The notes: a model not told the origin generated them from the sequence alone. DNA of 64,000 nucleotides from Nostoc carneum NIES-2107 (GCA_002368155.1 AP018180.1:3908719-3972718); one strand, 5' to 3'; numbered from the stretch's first letter, positions 34,831 to 44,238 are shown. Translations and numbers: made by a program.

Positions 34831-34862
34831 AATGGCTCTGTGATTGATTCACAGAGCCATTT
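34831..34862 (-). terminator. intrinsic terminator (for the pirin gene)
   Basis: Perfect 13-base arms AATGGCTCTGTGA/TCACAGAGCCATT with a five-base loop; on the minus strand it is followed by TTTTTGCTTT. It lies about 110 bases downstream of the pirin gene's stop. Confidence 0.8.
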
Positions 34863-34972
34863 ATCTGAGTGTCTTTCAGACTGTGGAGACATTCAACGTT
34901 AGCAAGTTAGACGGTTATACAATAAATCGTACAATGGGGGGATGAAAATTTCTCATCACTAGCCCCTGACGA

Positions 34973-35689
34973 TTAGCCCAAATCGAACAGTAAGACTTCT
35001 CCACTGGAATTGCTGCTGATTTCGAGTGTTTCTTCACCGCTAATTTGTACACCATCTCCAGCGTTGAGTTCCTTACCATTGAGGGTGGCGGTACCTTGAG
35101 CTACGTGTAACCAGGCATAGCGATCGCTTTTCACGTGATAATTAACAACATCACCGCTTTCTAGCACAGATGCGTATATATCCACATCTTGGTGAACTGT
35201 TACAGCGCCATCTCGCCCATCTTTCGCAGCAATCAAGCGTAGTTGTCCCCGCTTCTCTTCCACAGAAAACGCTTTTTGATCATACCTAGGAGATAGTCCT
35301 TGCTTGTTAGGTAAAATCCAAATTTGCAGAAAATGGACTGGTTCAGTTGAGGAATGATTATATTCGCTGTGGGTGATTCCGGTACCAGCACTCATAATTT
35401 GTGCGTCACCAGGAAGAATGACTGAACCTGTACCTAAGCTATCTTTATGCTCTAGCGCACCAGACAACACATAAGTAAGGATTTCCATATCTCGATGGCC
35501 GTGGGTACCAAACCCAGCGCCACCAATTACGGTATCATCATTAATCACCCGCAGAGAGCGAAATCCCATTTGCTCGGGATTGTAAAAACTACCAAAGGAA
35601 AATGTATGGTAGCTATCCAGCCAATTAATTCTCGTATGACCGCGTGAGTTGCTATCATGAACTACGAGAGTTTTAGTATTTTGAGACAT
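34973..35689 (-). CDS. pirin family protein, YhhW-like (238 aa)
   Basis: Bicupin pirin: the N-terminal cupin has the metal-binding set GTHGHRDMEILTYVLSG (His-x-His ...) and ITHSEYNHS (His, Glu), and the C-terminal cupin is degenerate, as in YhhW. These proteins bind Fe or a related metal; some show quercetin 2,3-dioxygenase activity in vitro and others regulate metabolism. The N-terminus (SRGHTRINWLDSYHTFSFGS) is the conserved pirin start. A single gene with a strong intrinsic terminator at 34831-34862. Confidence 0.92.
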   Translation of the reverse strand: MSQNTKTLVVHDSNSRGHTRINWLDSYHTFSFGSFYNPEQMGFRSLRVINDDTVIGGAGFGTHGHRDMEILTYVLSGALEHKDSLGTGSVILPGDAQIMSAGTGITHSEYNHSSTEPVHFLQIWILPNKQGLSPRYDQKAFSVEEKRGQLRLIAAKDGRDGAVTVHQDVDIYASVLESGDVVNYHVKSDRYAWLHVAQGTATLNGKELNAGDGVQISGEETLEISSNSSGEVLLFDLG

Positions 35690-36236
35690 ACATCTACCTC
35701 AGGTTTAGTTGATTCTTAAAATTGAATAGTAGGCTTATGTCGGACTTTAAATCTGTATGAATGGCAAAGCCAGGTGCTCATCACACAAGAGTTGCAAGCT
35801 TAAAACATCGGTGATTTAAATATCCAAGAGTTGCTTATTATTGTTTTTGTAATTCTTGAACTTTGTTCGTTAAATAATTGCCTGTTCTATCAAGTTCGGC
35901 TCATCGCTGATAATTAAATATTGGTTTTTCCAATTACCAATTACCAATTACCCATTACCAGCCCATACAACAATCTAATTATTCAAGCGCACATAATCTC
36001 AAACCCGTTTTTCAACTATTTAAATCATAAAGTATGTACCTATAAAATAAAAGTACGCACTTAAAAGTGGCGTACTTACCAAAAAGTTACTACTCCATTA
36101 ACAGAGTTATTCAATTAAGAAGGTCTTATTTCTCTTTGTATCGTCTGAGAAATAAATATGCATTTTGTTGCAATGCCACATTTTGGGCTTTAGACCAAAT
36201 TGATGTAAAGTTGCAAATATCTAGATCCCCCTAAAT

Positions 36237-36475
36237 CCCCCTTAATAAGCTATCCATTAGTCACATCTTTCTTTACAATCTTGAAACGCTTATTTTGTGG
36301 GCATCTTGAACACTGAGGTGTCAAACATACTTGACAGATTAACTCTTAGTCTTCTCGCTAAAATTAGGTTTTTATTGAGAATTGATGACGAAGGAATCAG
36401 GGTTATAAAAAGCGTGAGTGAATACTCTCGTAAATGTTGAGAAAGATCCGGGTAATGGATAGCTTAATAAGGGGG
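36237..36475. repeat. 23-bp perfect inverted repeat bracketing 190 bp, MITE-like
   Basis: CCCCCTTAATAAGCTATCCA plus TTA at 36237-36259 is the exact reverse complement of 36453-36475. The interior has no gene. On the right the arm continues into two AAGGGGGACTTTGATARATT repeats up to 36560. The wider gap 35690-36660 contains no coding sequence that I trust, but about 60 bases of TTACCAATTACC tract near 35930. Confidence 0.75.
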
Positions 36476-36660
36476 ACTTTGATAGATTTTTCCGGTTTAC
36501 CCCTTAAAAAGGGGGACTTTGATAAATTTTTCCGGTTCCCCCTTTTTTAAGGGGGACTAGGGGGGATCGAATTCTATGCAGCTTCATAAAAAATTGGTAC
36601 TATACCAATTTGATGGCTCATAGGTCTAATTTTACTTTTTACTCAAGATGATTTCGGCTA

Positions 36661-37230
36661 TTATCTCACACCTGCTGGCTGTTGAGTTCCTTTGAAAGTA
36701 GACGCGCCATTTTCACCTTTGATTTCTGCTACTTGCAGATGCGCTTCTAAGAACCACAGACGCTTATCAATGGTGCGGGAGACTTCGGTGTAAAGGTCAG
36801 CGGTGTCTAGGTCACCTAAATCATCGGTTTGGTTAATGGCTTCCCGCAGGTGTTTAGCATAAGGTGCAAAACGGTCTGCTAAAGCGGTTACGTGGTCTTT
36901 GCCATCTAAAATATCGAAAGGATATTCTGGCAAAATGGAATTGCTAGCGGCGGCGCGGGCGGTACCGAGGGCGTAGCCACCTAAAGCGGTGACACGTTCC
37001 GCAAACATATCAATGTACTCTTCTAATTCGCCTGCAATTTCATCAAACAATTCATGCAACTGATAAAAATCAGTTCCTTTAACGTTCCAGTGCGCTTGTT
37101 TTGTTTGAGTTTTGAGATCCAAAGATGCTGCCAAAGTTTGATTAAGAAGTACCACGATTTTTTGTCTAGCTTCGGCAGGAATATCAATGCGAGTGGGATA
37201 AAGACGAGAAGCAATTTTATTGTCGCTCAT
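36661..37230 (-). CDS. Dps-family ferritin-like protein (189 aa)
   Basis: The ferroxidase-site region KQAHWNVKGTDFYQLHELFD (about residues 43-62) followed by EIAGELEEYIDMFAERVTAL is the Dps signature (His of HWNVKG, Asp and Glu of the intersubunit iron site). Four helices are predicted, length typical. Dps dodecamers oxidise and store iron with peroxide and protect DNA. Cyanobacteria have several paralogues; this one resembles the Dps type with a short N-terminal tail and a C-terminal extension GASTFKGTQQPAGVR. A single gene. Confidence 0.93.
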   Translation of the reverse strand: MSDNKIASRLYPTRIDIPAEARQKIVVLLNQTLAASLDLKTQTKQAHWNVKGTDFYQLHELFDEIAGELEEYIDMFAERVTALGGYALGTARAAASNSILPEYPFDILDGKDHVTALADRFAPYAKHLREAINQTDDLGDLDTADLYTEVSRTIDKRLWFLEAHLQVAEIKGENGASTFKGTQQPAGVR

Positions 37231-37375
37231 GGGTGTTATCTGCTTGGTTCAAAGATTCAACACAATCAGTCTACAAATAGGACTTCATAAAGCGAAACTT
37301 CCTTGAGACAGATGGAAATCAGCTGATAATCAATTATTTTGTTTATTTATAGACAAAAATTTGCAATTAGCTGGC

Positions 37376-38428
37376 TCAGAGGCGATGGTTGTCTATGGTA
37401 TTGAATGTACCACCAAAAAGGCGATCGCGGATCGTATCATTATGTAAGAAATCGTGGGGGTAACCTAGTTCAATTTGGCTGACTTCATTCAGGCGTTGCA
37501 GATGTGCGGGTGAGAGGTTGATATCTAAAGAAGCTAAGTTATCTTGAAATTGACTCAGCTTGCGTGCGCCGATAATCGGGATAATGACACCAGTTTGGGC
37601 GTGTAACCAAGCTAGTGCAACTTGGGAGGGTGTCTGTCCAATATCTTGGGCTACTTGACTGACAACATCTGCGATCGCTAAATTACGTTCAGAAATACTT
37701 CCTAACGCTGCATTGGTTAATCGTCCTTGTTCATCCCCTGGTTGCGCGGGCTTGTTATACTTGCCTGTGAGGACACCACCACCCAAAGGTGACCAAGGTG
37801 TTACCGCCAAATCCAAAGCCTTTGCCATTGGAATTAAATCTCTTTCTGGGGTGCGCTGAATCAAGCTATATTCAACTTGCAAGGCGACAAACTGCGTCCA
37901 TCCTTGATATTGGGCGATAGTATTGGCTTGGGAGATAATCCAGGCTGGGGCGTTAGAAATGCCGATATAGAGTACTTTACCTTGACGGACGACATCATCG
38001 AGCGATCGCAAAACTTCTTCTATGGGTGTGGTAAAGTCCCAAGCGTGCAACCAAAATAAATCAATATAGTCAGTATTTAACCGCTTCAAACTCCCTTCTA
38101 AAGACTGAATTAAATTCTTACGATGATTACCGCTACCGTTAGGATTTTTCTGATTCTCGTTCATCCGCAATGGAAACGAGTATTTAGTTGCAACTACAAA
38201 ACGTTCTCTATCTTTAGCTATTAACTCACCAACAATTTTTTCACTACTACCATCTGTGTAACCGTTGGCAGTGTCGATGAAATTTCCGCCAGCTTCTACA
38301 AAGGTATCAAAAATCTGACGACTTTCATCTTTAGAAGCACCCCAACCCCAATCTTCACCAAAAGTCATGGTACCTAAGCAAAGTTCCGAGACTCTCAACC
38401 CACTTTTACCCAAAAGTTTGTATCTCAT
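37376..38428 (-). CDS. aldo/keto reductase (350 aa)
   Basis: The (beta/alpha)8 catalytic residues are in FIDTANGYTDGSSE (Asp, Tyr), VVATKYSFPL (Lys) and DLFWLHAWDF (His). The C-terminal NADP site is IIGARKLSQFQDNL. Start: I used the ATG at 38428 (MRYKLLGKSGL) because GGAG lies six bases before it; the frame also has an ATG 20 codons upstream. A likely physiological role is NADPH-dependent reduction of an aldehyde or related carbonyl. An AraC regulator gene lies 100 bases upstream on the same strand and probably controls it. Confidence 0.9.
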   Translation of the reverse strand: MRYKLLGKSGLRVSELCLGTMTFGEDWGWGASKDESRQIFDTFVEAGGNFIDTANGYTDGSSEKIVGELIAKDRERFVVATKYSFPLRMNENQKNPNGSGNHRKNLIQSLEGSLKRLNTDYIDLFWLHAWDFTTPIEEVLRSLDDVVRQGKVLYIGISNAPAWIISQANTIAQYQGWTQFVALQVEYSLIQRTPERDLIPMAKALDLAVTPWSPLGGGVLTGKYNKPAQPGDEQGRLTNAALGSISERNLAIADVVSQVAQDIGQTPSQVALAWLHAQTGVIIPIIGARKLSQFQDNLASLDINLSPAHLQRLNEVSQIELGYPHDFLHNDTIRDRLFGGTFNTIDNHRL

Positions 38429-38528
38429 CACAATCTCCATGAATTTGACTTGTGGTTTTGCGGTTTTGGTGTACACAAACAACTTCAATATAGAGTAGAA
38501 AGTTTCTACTCTAATTGATTTGTAAATC

Positions 38529-39449
38529 CTAAACTTTCACCTTTTCTCGGTAAACTTTAGGTGTTGTTCCTAGTGATTTTCGGAAGACGTATGTAAAGTG
38601 GCTTTGACTTTGAAACCCTACTTGCTGGCAAATTTGGTCTATAGTTTGTTCAGTACGAGTTAATAATTTTTTAGCTCTTTCAATTCGACAATTTAAAACA
38701 TATTGATGGGGTGCAAAACCTGTTGATTGTTTAAAGAGCCGCGAAAAATGGTACATACTCATACCTGTGACTTCAGCGATTTCAGCTAAAGTCAAATCTT
38801 GCTCCAAATGCTCTTGAATATATGTCACAGCTTGTCGTAACTTGAGCCGTGGCAGTCCCCTTTCTTTAGTATATTCAGCAACTATATTATTAGATTCAGA
38901 ATAATGTTTAAGTAGATGAATGCAGAGTGTACTTGCCAAAGATTCGATATAAGCACGAGTACCCAGCCCACCTGATACTAATTCTGATTGCAGTGACATT
39001 CCTATTTGTTGAATCATCGGGTTGGGTGCAGCAAAGTGGGGTACAATCTCGAAGCCCTGCAAATCTACAGCATCGAAAGCCGCACGAGTGAATAAAACAG
39101 GTTCAAGACTAATAACTAAAAATTCCCCTTCTGTTTTCCACCTTGATAAGTGATTGGTATTTGCTGGAATTACTACCACATCACCATAGTTGATGCGTTC
39201 AACCTGCAACTTGCCATCAAATAGCCGCTCAACTTTGTTACCACTAAGGTCTAGACTGATCAGAATAATATGCTGTTCAAAATAGTGTTCGGGCGTTTCA
39301 TAACCAGGCTGTCGATGATGTTCCAAGCGAATCCCATTCCACTGGGCATCGTAGCTAGAAAGCAGTGGCGATCGCGGTAGAATTGCTGAACAGGCATCTT
39401 TTTGGGCAAAATCAATTGTTAAAACCTTCTCTGGTGGCATTATTCTCAC
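38529..39449 (-). CDS. AraC-family transcriptional regulator (306 aa)
   Basis: An N-terminal cupin-like ligand-binding half (YGDVVVIPANTNHLSRW) is joined to the C-terminal double helix-turn-helix: LKLRQAVTYIQEHLEQDLTL (about residue 201), AEIAEVTGMSMYHFSRLFKQ and ICQQVGFQSQSHFTYVFRKS. The end PKVYREK is typical. It is transcribed in the same direction as the aldo/keto reductase 100 bases downstream and is likely its regulator. The inducer is unknown. Confidence 0.93.
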   Translation of the reverse strand: MRIMPPEKVLTIDFAQKDACSAILPRSPLLSSYDAQWNGIRLEHHRQPGYETPEHYFEQHIILISLDLSGNKVERLFDGKLQVERINYGDVVVIPANTNHLSRWKTEGEFLVISLEPVLFTRAAFDAVDLQGFEIVPHFAAPNPMIQQIGMSLQSELVSGGLGTRAYIESLASTLCIHLLKHYSESNNIVAEYTKERGLPRLKLRQAVTYIQEHLEQDLTLAEIAEVTGMSMYHFSRLFKQSTGFAPHQYVLNCRIERAKKLLTRTEQTIDQICQQVGFQSQSHFTYVFRKSLGTTPKVYREKVKV

Positions 39450-39603
39450 CCTAACAAGTACTCAGTTTCCAGTGTAAAGCTATACTTAATCTTTTAAAGA
39501 CTGTAGATACTCTTGGAATGAGCAGCTAAGTTAAATTTACATATAGCAATATAATCTCACCATTTTAAAGCCAACCGCTCGTTTAAGGGTATAAACAAGG
39601 ATA

Positions 39604-40014
39604 ATGAATTATTACGTAATCTACGACGGCAATTGCAATCTCTGCGTTACCTTAGTGCAGTTATTAGAGAGCTTAGATCAAGGTAAGCTGTTTCGTTACA
39701 GTCCCATGCAAGATGAACAGACACTCGCCCAATTTGGCATTACACCCCAAGATTGCGAACAGGGGATGATGTTGATTGATGCTAATGCACCAGCAAAACG
39801 TTGGCAAGGCAGTAACGCCGCAGAAGAAATAGGCAAGTTATTACCGCTAGGAAGTGTATTTGTCGATGCATATCGCGCATTACCTGGGGCGAAGTGGGCA
39901 GGCGATCGCTTTTACGAACAAATCCGCGATCATCGTTATACTATCTTTGGTAAACGTGACAGTACCTATCAATCTTCATTCTGTATCGATGGTAGCTGTC
40001 AAACTAATTCGTAA
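39604..40014 (+). CDS. DCC-family (DUF393) thiol-disulfide oxidoreductase-like protein (136 aa)
   Basis: The hallmark YDGNCNLC near the N-terminus (residues 7-14; DxxC) and a second part with YRALPGAKWAGDRFYEQIRD belong to the DCC family. Thioredoxin-like fold with two cysteines in NCNLC. Another pair, SFCIDGSC, lies at the end. The role in vivo is unproven; redox exchange or a membrane-linked role is proposed for relatives. A single gene, divergent from the AraC gene. Confidence 0.88.
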   Translation: MNYYVIYDGNCNLCVTLVQLLESLDQGKLFRYSPMQDEQTLAQFGITPQDCEQGMMLIDANAPAKRWQGSNAAEEIGKLLPLGSVFVDAYRALPGAKWAGDRFYEQIRDHRYTIFGKRDSTYQSSFCIDGSCQTNS

Positions 40015-40091
40015 TTCGTAATTCTTAATTCGTAATTATGAATTACGCCTGATGTGAATTAGAAATGCCTCTTATTCCATCAGAGTTTCAA

Positions 40092-40160
40092 GGCTTAATT
40101 AACATTAAACGTCAATTACCAATTACCAATTACCAATTACCCATTACCCATTACCATTAC
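40092..40160. repeat. TTACCAATTACC tract running into the DUF1338 gene
   Basis: Repeated CAATTAC/CCATTAC units. The last units encode the C-terminal Gly-Asn repeat (SGNGNG) and the stop codon of the minus-strand gene. Confidence 0.85.
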
Positions 40161-41088
40161 CAGACAACCTTGTCATTTCAAATAATTGCTGGGCATTCTT
40201 ACCTAAAAAAGCATCAAAAAGTTTAGATTTACCTGGCTCTATTTCAACAGGGTAACGTTGAGCAATTTCATAATAAGCATAAGTCCAGGGAATTTGAATT
40301 TCTTCATTATTACTATCATCTAAAACAGTTACCATTTCTGTTACAGCTTGCGTGGCTGTTTGACGCAATCCCCAAGCAATATTACCCTCTATCTCCGCTT
40401 TCATCGGAACGCCCAAGTTAACTAAACCTGCAACCGTCGTGTCAATATCTGGGTATTTTGAAGTATTTTGGCGATTGACAAAGCCTGTAAAATGGTTGAC
40501 TGCATAACTATGCAACAACACCCAAGCACCATATTGAGTTACCTGATTCACCTCTTCCACAACAGAACGTTGGGGAGTTTTCCAAGGACGAGTAAATATT
40601 TTCTGAAGTTTTTGAGCAATATTTTTTTCGTTCTTGTTCTCCTTGATTAAATTTGGTAGAAAAGAGATGAACTCGCCATCAATTGATGATACTGTTTGAT
40701 AAATGAGTTGAGCAATTTTATCAGGCAACTCATCTACTATTAACTCGCTAATAAATAGCTTTGGTAAGTCAAATTCTGCTTGCTGGGGATGACTATAATG
40801 ACGAGCATATAAATGAGTTTGTGGAAAAATATATTCCCCTGCTGCTACATACCCTAAATCTGTAGCTAATTGTTCCAAATAATTAATTCCCAAATCAACT
40901 TTACCTGTTGGCGTATCGAGAGATAGACGCAAAGAACGTAAAGCAATGTGGTCATTTGCAACAGTTCCACCCGCCGCAGTAATCATTTCTTGATAAATGC
41001 GGGCGTAACTGACTCTGGCGCTGTATTCTTCCCATAGCGATGAAAAGAGATGAAGGGCTATTTGGGGTTTCATAAATTTAAGAGTCAA
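40144..41088 (-). CDS. DUF1338 protein, 2-oxoadipate dioxygenase/decarboxylase-like (314 aa)
   Basis: The N-terminal metal-site segment NDHIALRSLRLSLDTPTGKV (His) and the following FPQTHLYARHYSHPQQAEF fit DUF1338. Family members characterised as HglS/YdcJ-type Fe(II) enzymes convert 2-oxoadipate to D-2-hydroxyglutarate with O2 in lysine breakdown. The last residues (SGNGNG) are encoded by a TTACC-type intergenic repeat, so the native end may have been replaced. The neighbouring gene upstream (41310) is a class III aminotransferase, which could supply the oxoacid. Function by homology only. Confidence 0.82.
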   Translation of the reverse strand: MTLKFMKPQIALHLFSSLWEEYSARVSYARIYQEMITAAGGTVANDHIALRSLRLSLDTPTGKVDLGINYLEQLATDLGYVAAGEYIFPQTHLYARHYSHPQQAEFDLPKLFISELIVDELPDKIAQLIYQTVSSIDGEFISFLPNLIKENKNEKNIAQKLQKIFTRPWKTPQRSVVEEVNQVTQYGAWVLLHSYAVNHFTGFVNRQNTSKYPDIDTTVAGLVNLGVPMKAEIEGNIAWGLRQTATQAVTEMVTVLDDSNNEEIQIPWTYAYYEIAQRYPVEIEPGKSKLFDAFLGKNAQQLFEMTRLSGNGNG

Positions 41089-41309
41089 AGGTCAAATGTC
41101 AAGAGTCAAAGGTTAATTTTTATAGTAAGTTGCTATCAAAATTATTGTCTGTGAGGACGATGAGAAAGTAGTGAATAGAGGGGCTATCTATTAATTACAA
41201 GGTAATACAAAAAACTGCAACTGAGTAAGCTTATCAGTATTTAAATTCCAATTTGAGGGCGGGCTGTCCGGCCCACCCTATAATAGTTTGATCAATTTAT
41301 AATCTGCAA

Positions 41310-42608
41310 TTAGGAACTTAAGATATCTGAGAGAATATCTAAAGCAATATGAATTTGATTGCTATCGATAACTAAGGGTGGGCAAAAACGAATTGCAGCT
41401 TTACCACAACCAAGCAATAATAAACCTCGTTTGAAGGCTTCTTGAATTATGCGATCGCGCAAATTACGATCAAGATTACCTTCTTCATTGTATAAATCCA
41501 CCGCTACCATTAAACCTTTACCCCGTGGTAACGATAGGCGGGGAAATTTTTCATGTAATTGAGTTAAACCTGTTTGTAATAACTCTCCCATTTGCAAGGC
41601 GTTAGCCATCAAACCACTTTCTAAAAGCCTTAGTGTCGCAATCCCAGCAGCGCAAGCTACGGGATTTCCTCCAAATGTTGTAGCATGGGCCCCTGGCGGC
41701 CAAGTCATTAATTCTGGGCGAGAGATAATTGCACCTAAAGGTAAACCGCTAGCGATACCTTTAGCTGTGGTAATAATATCAGGCATCACACACCAATGCT
41801 CAATGGCAAATAAGCATCCGGTGCGCCCCATCCCCGATTGCACTTCATCAACTACCATCAGAATGCCATAGCGATCGCATATTTCCCGAATTCTTTGTAA
41901 AAAACCATCTTCCGGTACGATGTAACCACCTTCTCCTTGTATCGCTTCCACAACAATTGCTGCTACCTCTTGTGGTGGTAACATCGTCGGGAATAAATGT
42001 TTTTCTAAATAATCTAAGCTGGCGTGAGTACCGTAGGGAATATGAGTGACACCGGGTACAAAGGGGCCAAAATTCTGTCTTTGCACTACTTTAGAAGCAG
42101 TCAGAGACATTGCACCATAAGTACGCCCGTGGAATGCGCCTAAAAATGCGACGATTTGCGATCGCTTGGTGTAATATCGAGCTAGTTTAATTGCTCCTTC
42201 GTTAGATTCCGCCCCAGAATTGGTAAAAAATACCTTAGCACCTGCGGGGAAAGGGGCGCGACTAGCTAATTTTTCCGCTAATTCCACCATCGGTTCATAA
42301 TAAAAATCAGTACCCGACATATGTAGAAGATTTGCTGACTGTGCTTGAATAGCTGCAATCACTTCTGGGTGGGCGTGTCCGGTATTAGTCACCGCAATCC
42401 CTGCAGTCATATCTAAGAAAACATTACCGTCAACATCCTCCACCATACAACCCTCACCCCTAGCCACCACCAAGGGATAATCTCTTGTATAAGAAGGAGA
42501 AGTTACAGCGCGATCGCGTTCTATAATTGCTTGAGCATGAGGCCCCGGTAAAGAAGTCACTAAACTTGGTACACGGGGTAAACCAAGATTCACAGGGATA
42601 CTCAACAT
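41310..42608 (-). CDS. class III PLP aminotransferase, acetylornithine/4-aminobutyrate type (432 aa)
   Basis: Fold type I, class III: substrate/cofactor segments FTNSGAESNEGAIKLARYYT (about residues 128-147), FHGRTYGAMS (about 159), VVDEVQSGMGRTG with the cofactor Asp254, and TTAKGIASGLPLGA with the Schiff-base Lys283. The subgroup is broad (GABA, ornithine, lysine, aminoadipate). The specific substrate cannot be read, but the adjacent DUF1338 gene makes a role in lysine or aminoadipate breakdown a reasonable guess. It is transcribed in the same direction as the DUF1338 gene, 221 bases apart. Not argD itself with confidence. Confidence 0.88.
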   Translation of the reverse strand: MLSIPVNLGLPRVPSLVTSLPGPHAQAIIERDRAVTSPSYTRDYPLVVARGEGCMVEDVDGNVFLDMTAGIAVTNTGHAHPEVIAAIQAQSANLLHMSGTDFYYEPMVELAEKLASRAPFPAGAKVFFTNSGAESNEGAIKLARYYTKRSQIVAFLGAFHGRTYGAMSLTASKVVQRQNFGPFVPGVTHIPYGTHASLDYLEKHLFPTMLPPQEVAAIVVEAIQGEGGYIVPEDGFLQRIREICDRYGILMVVDEVQSGMGRTGCLFAIEHWCVMPDIITTAKGIASGLPLGAIISRPELMTWPPGAHATTFGGNPVACAAGIATLRLLESGLMANALQMGELLQTGLTQLHEKFPRLSLPRGKGLMVAVDLYNEEGNLDRNLRDRIIQEAFKRGLLLLGCGKAAIRFCPPLVIDSNQIHIALDILSDILSS

Positions 42609-42708
42609 ATTTTTTTAGATTTTTTTTAGATAATGTTTGATTAAAAACTGAGGTTTCAACTATTGCAGTAGCATTTGATTCTCTTTGCTAAAGATTTACG
42701 CTTAATGG

Positions 42709-42925
42709 GGATTGGGGACTAGGGACTAGGGACTGGGTAATGGGTAATTGGTAATTGTTAATGGGTAATGGGTAATTGGTAATGGGTAATGGGTAATTGG
42801 TAATTGGTAATTGGTAATGAGTATCTGTTATTTCTCCCTCATCTTCTCAATCCCCATCATCCCTTCTCCCCAGTCCCCAATCACCAGTCCCCAGTCCCCA
42901 GTCCCCAACCCCCAATCCCCTCATC
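42709..42925. repeat. large mixed STRR tract
   Basis: GGGGACT units, then about twelve TAATGGG/TAATTGG units, then CCCCAGT/CCCCAAT units. No gene is present. Confidence 0.9.
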
Positions 42926-43019
42926 AACTAGATTTGGCAATTTGGCAGATATTTTTATTATTAAATTGGTATCTTAAAACTCGCGAATGTCTTTGTGCGA
43001 CAATACCGACTTGCAGAAT

Positions 43020-43050
43020 CCCCTGGCTAATCACCGGGGGTCTTTTTTTT
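43020..43050 (+). terminator. intrinsic terminator, possibly of a small RNA
   Basis: Stem CCCCTGG/CCGGGG (one wobble) with loop CTAATCA and eight T (43043-43050). The nearest plus-strand gene upstream is far away, so the terminator either ends a small RNA starting somewhere after 42930 or is left over. The start was not located. Confidence 0.6.
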
Positions 43051-43278
43051 GGCTTGACGAACGGCATTACTGCATTTCAGTATGAATCTAAATTTAGATA
43101 TGTTTCATGAACAATTTCTACAAAGTTCTGAACCAGATCCAAAGTTATTTTCATACCAAAAATCAGCAACACCTGCATAGCAGTATGCTTACACCACAGT
43201 GTAAATTATCTAACTATGAAAAATCTCTGAAACACTTACGCTGTATCAAATTTGAATTTTTAATTTCGCTTGAAATTA

Positions 43279-43554
43279 CTAATTATTTTGCTCTGGGCGT
43301 TTGCGAAATAAGCCTGTCATACTTAAACCAGTGATGAGCAAGCCTAATAATCCCAAACCATTCAAAATTGGATAGATTTTACCTAAACGTAATATCTCAA
43401 AAGTATGAATACTCAGCAAAAATTCGCCTAACTCACCTTGGTGGAACCATTCATCTACGATGGTATAGCCCATACCAGTAAGCACAGTCAAAAATAAGGG
43501 TATACATAAAGCGATCGCAATTTGGCGATGATATTTGCGAAACATCCGGTTCAT
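43279..43554 (-). CDS. small PepSY-TM-like membrane protein (91 aa)
   Basis: Two membrane helices (QIAIALCIPLFLTVLTGMGY and ILNGLGLLGLLITGLSMTGL) with a basic N-terminus MNRMFRKYHR and a short periplasmic loop. The layout resembles a single PepSY-associated membrane unit, found in small cyanobacterial proteins next to iron-reductase-like genes elsewhere. Its function is unknown. Confidence 0.75.
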   Translation of the reverse strand: MNRMFRKYHRQIAIALCIPLFLTVLTGMGYTIVDEWFHQGELGEFLLSIHTFEILRLGKIYPILNGLGLLGLLITGLSMTGLFRKRPEQNN

Positions 43555-43639
43555 AAAGCTTCTCTAGTACAGTACCTTTCAGGTTAGCAAATACAGTTGT
43601 CAAATCAGGCCTATTTTTGTGTATGCTTTATGACTAGAT

Positions 43640-43742
43640 GATATGGGGCATGGGGCATTGGGCATTGGGCATGGTAATAGGTAATAGGTAATTGGTAATT
43701 GTCCTTATCCCCCTCATCTACCTCATCTCCCCAACCCCCAGT
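43640..43742. repeat. mixed GGGCATT, TAATTGG and CCCCAGT repeats
   Basis: The tract runs into the stop codon of the gene at 43723 and encodes its last residues (DWGLGR). Confidence 0.85.
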
Positions 43743-44238
43743 CTATCCCCAACTCAGCTTTCTTACGCTTTTTAGGGATTTTCTCGCCGTAGCCTAATTT
43801 CCAGTTGGTGGGTTGCTGCAATTCACCTACCTTACCTTGGGCAATTAGCCATAAAGCAATTCGTGTATTTAAATACCCTTTAACTAAGTAATGCCCAGGA
43901 GGAGGCTGAATGCCTTCACTCTTTGGGCTAGGAATATTATGTATAGTTCCGCAGTCTGTATCATTGTCAGGTAATGTAACTTGCATTACATAGTCAGTTT
44001 TATATTGATTGGGAACTGCAAATACAGCATAGACGTGATGTTGACCGCGCCAAGGCTGAATTACTATTTTTTCAGGATAGGCATAGTATTTTTGACCTTT
44101 AGTAGCAATAAATTTTGATGGCTGACAAACAGGAATTCGCGATCGCTTGCGGCTGAAGTAAGAAAAACCTAGGATACCAATTAAACTCAGCGCCACAAAA
44201 ATGTAAATGAATTGATGTTTTCGCACTTGCTCGATCAA
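43723..44238 (-). CDS. hypothetical membrane-anchored protein (171 aa)
   Basis: A single N-terminal membrane helix (IYIFVALSLIGILGFSYF) is followed by a soluble, probably periplasmic domain with two cysteines (SRIPVCQPS and DTDCGTIHN). The C-terminal residues (GIDWGLGR) are encoded by the CCCCAGT-type repeat, so the end is recent. Not recognised; no catalytic motif. Confidence 0.65.
   Translation of the reverse strand: MIEQVRKHQFIYIFVALSLIGILGFSYFSRKRSRIPVCQPSKFIATKGQKYYAYPEKIVIQPWRGQHHVYAVFAVPNQYKTDYVMQVTLPDNDTDCGTIHNIPSPKSEGIQPPPGHYLVKGYLNTRIALWLIAQGKVGELQQPTNWKLGYGEKIPKKRKKAELGIDWGLGR

Noticed and set aside
42811-43110. Plus-strand open frame of 99 codons
   Set aside because: Mostly translated heptamer repeats (SPQSPITSPQSP) and overlaps an intrinsic terminator.
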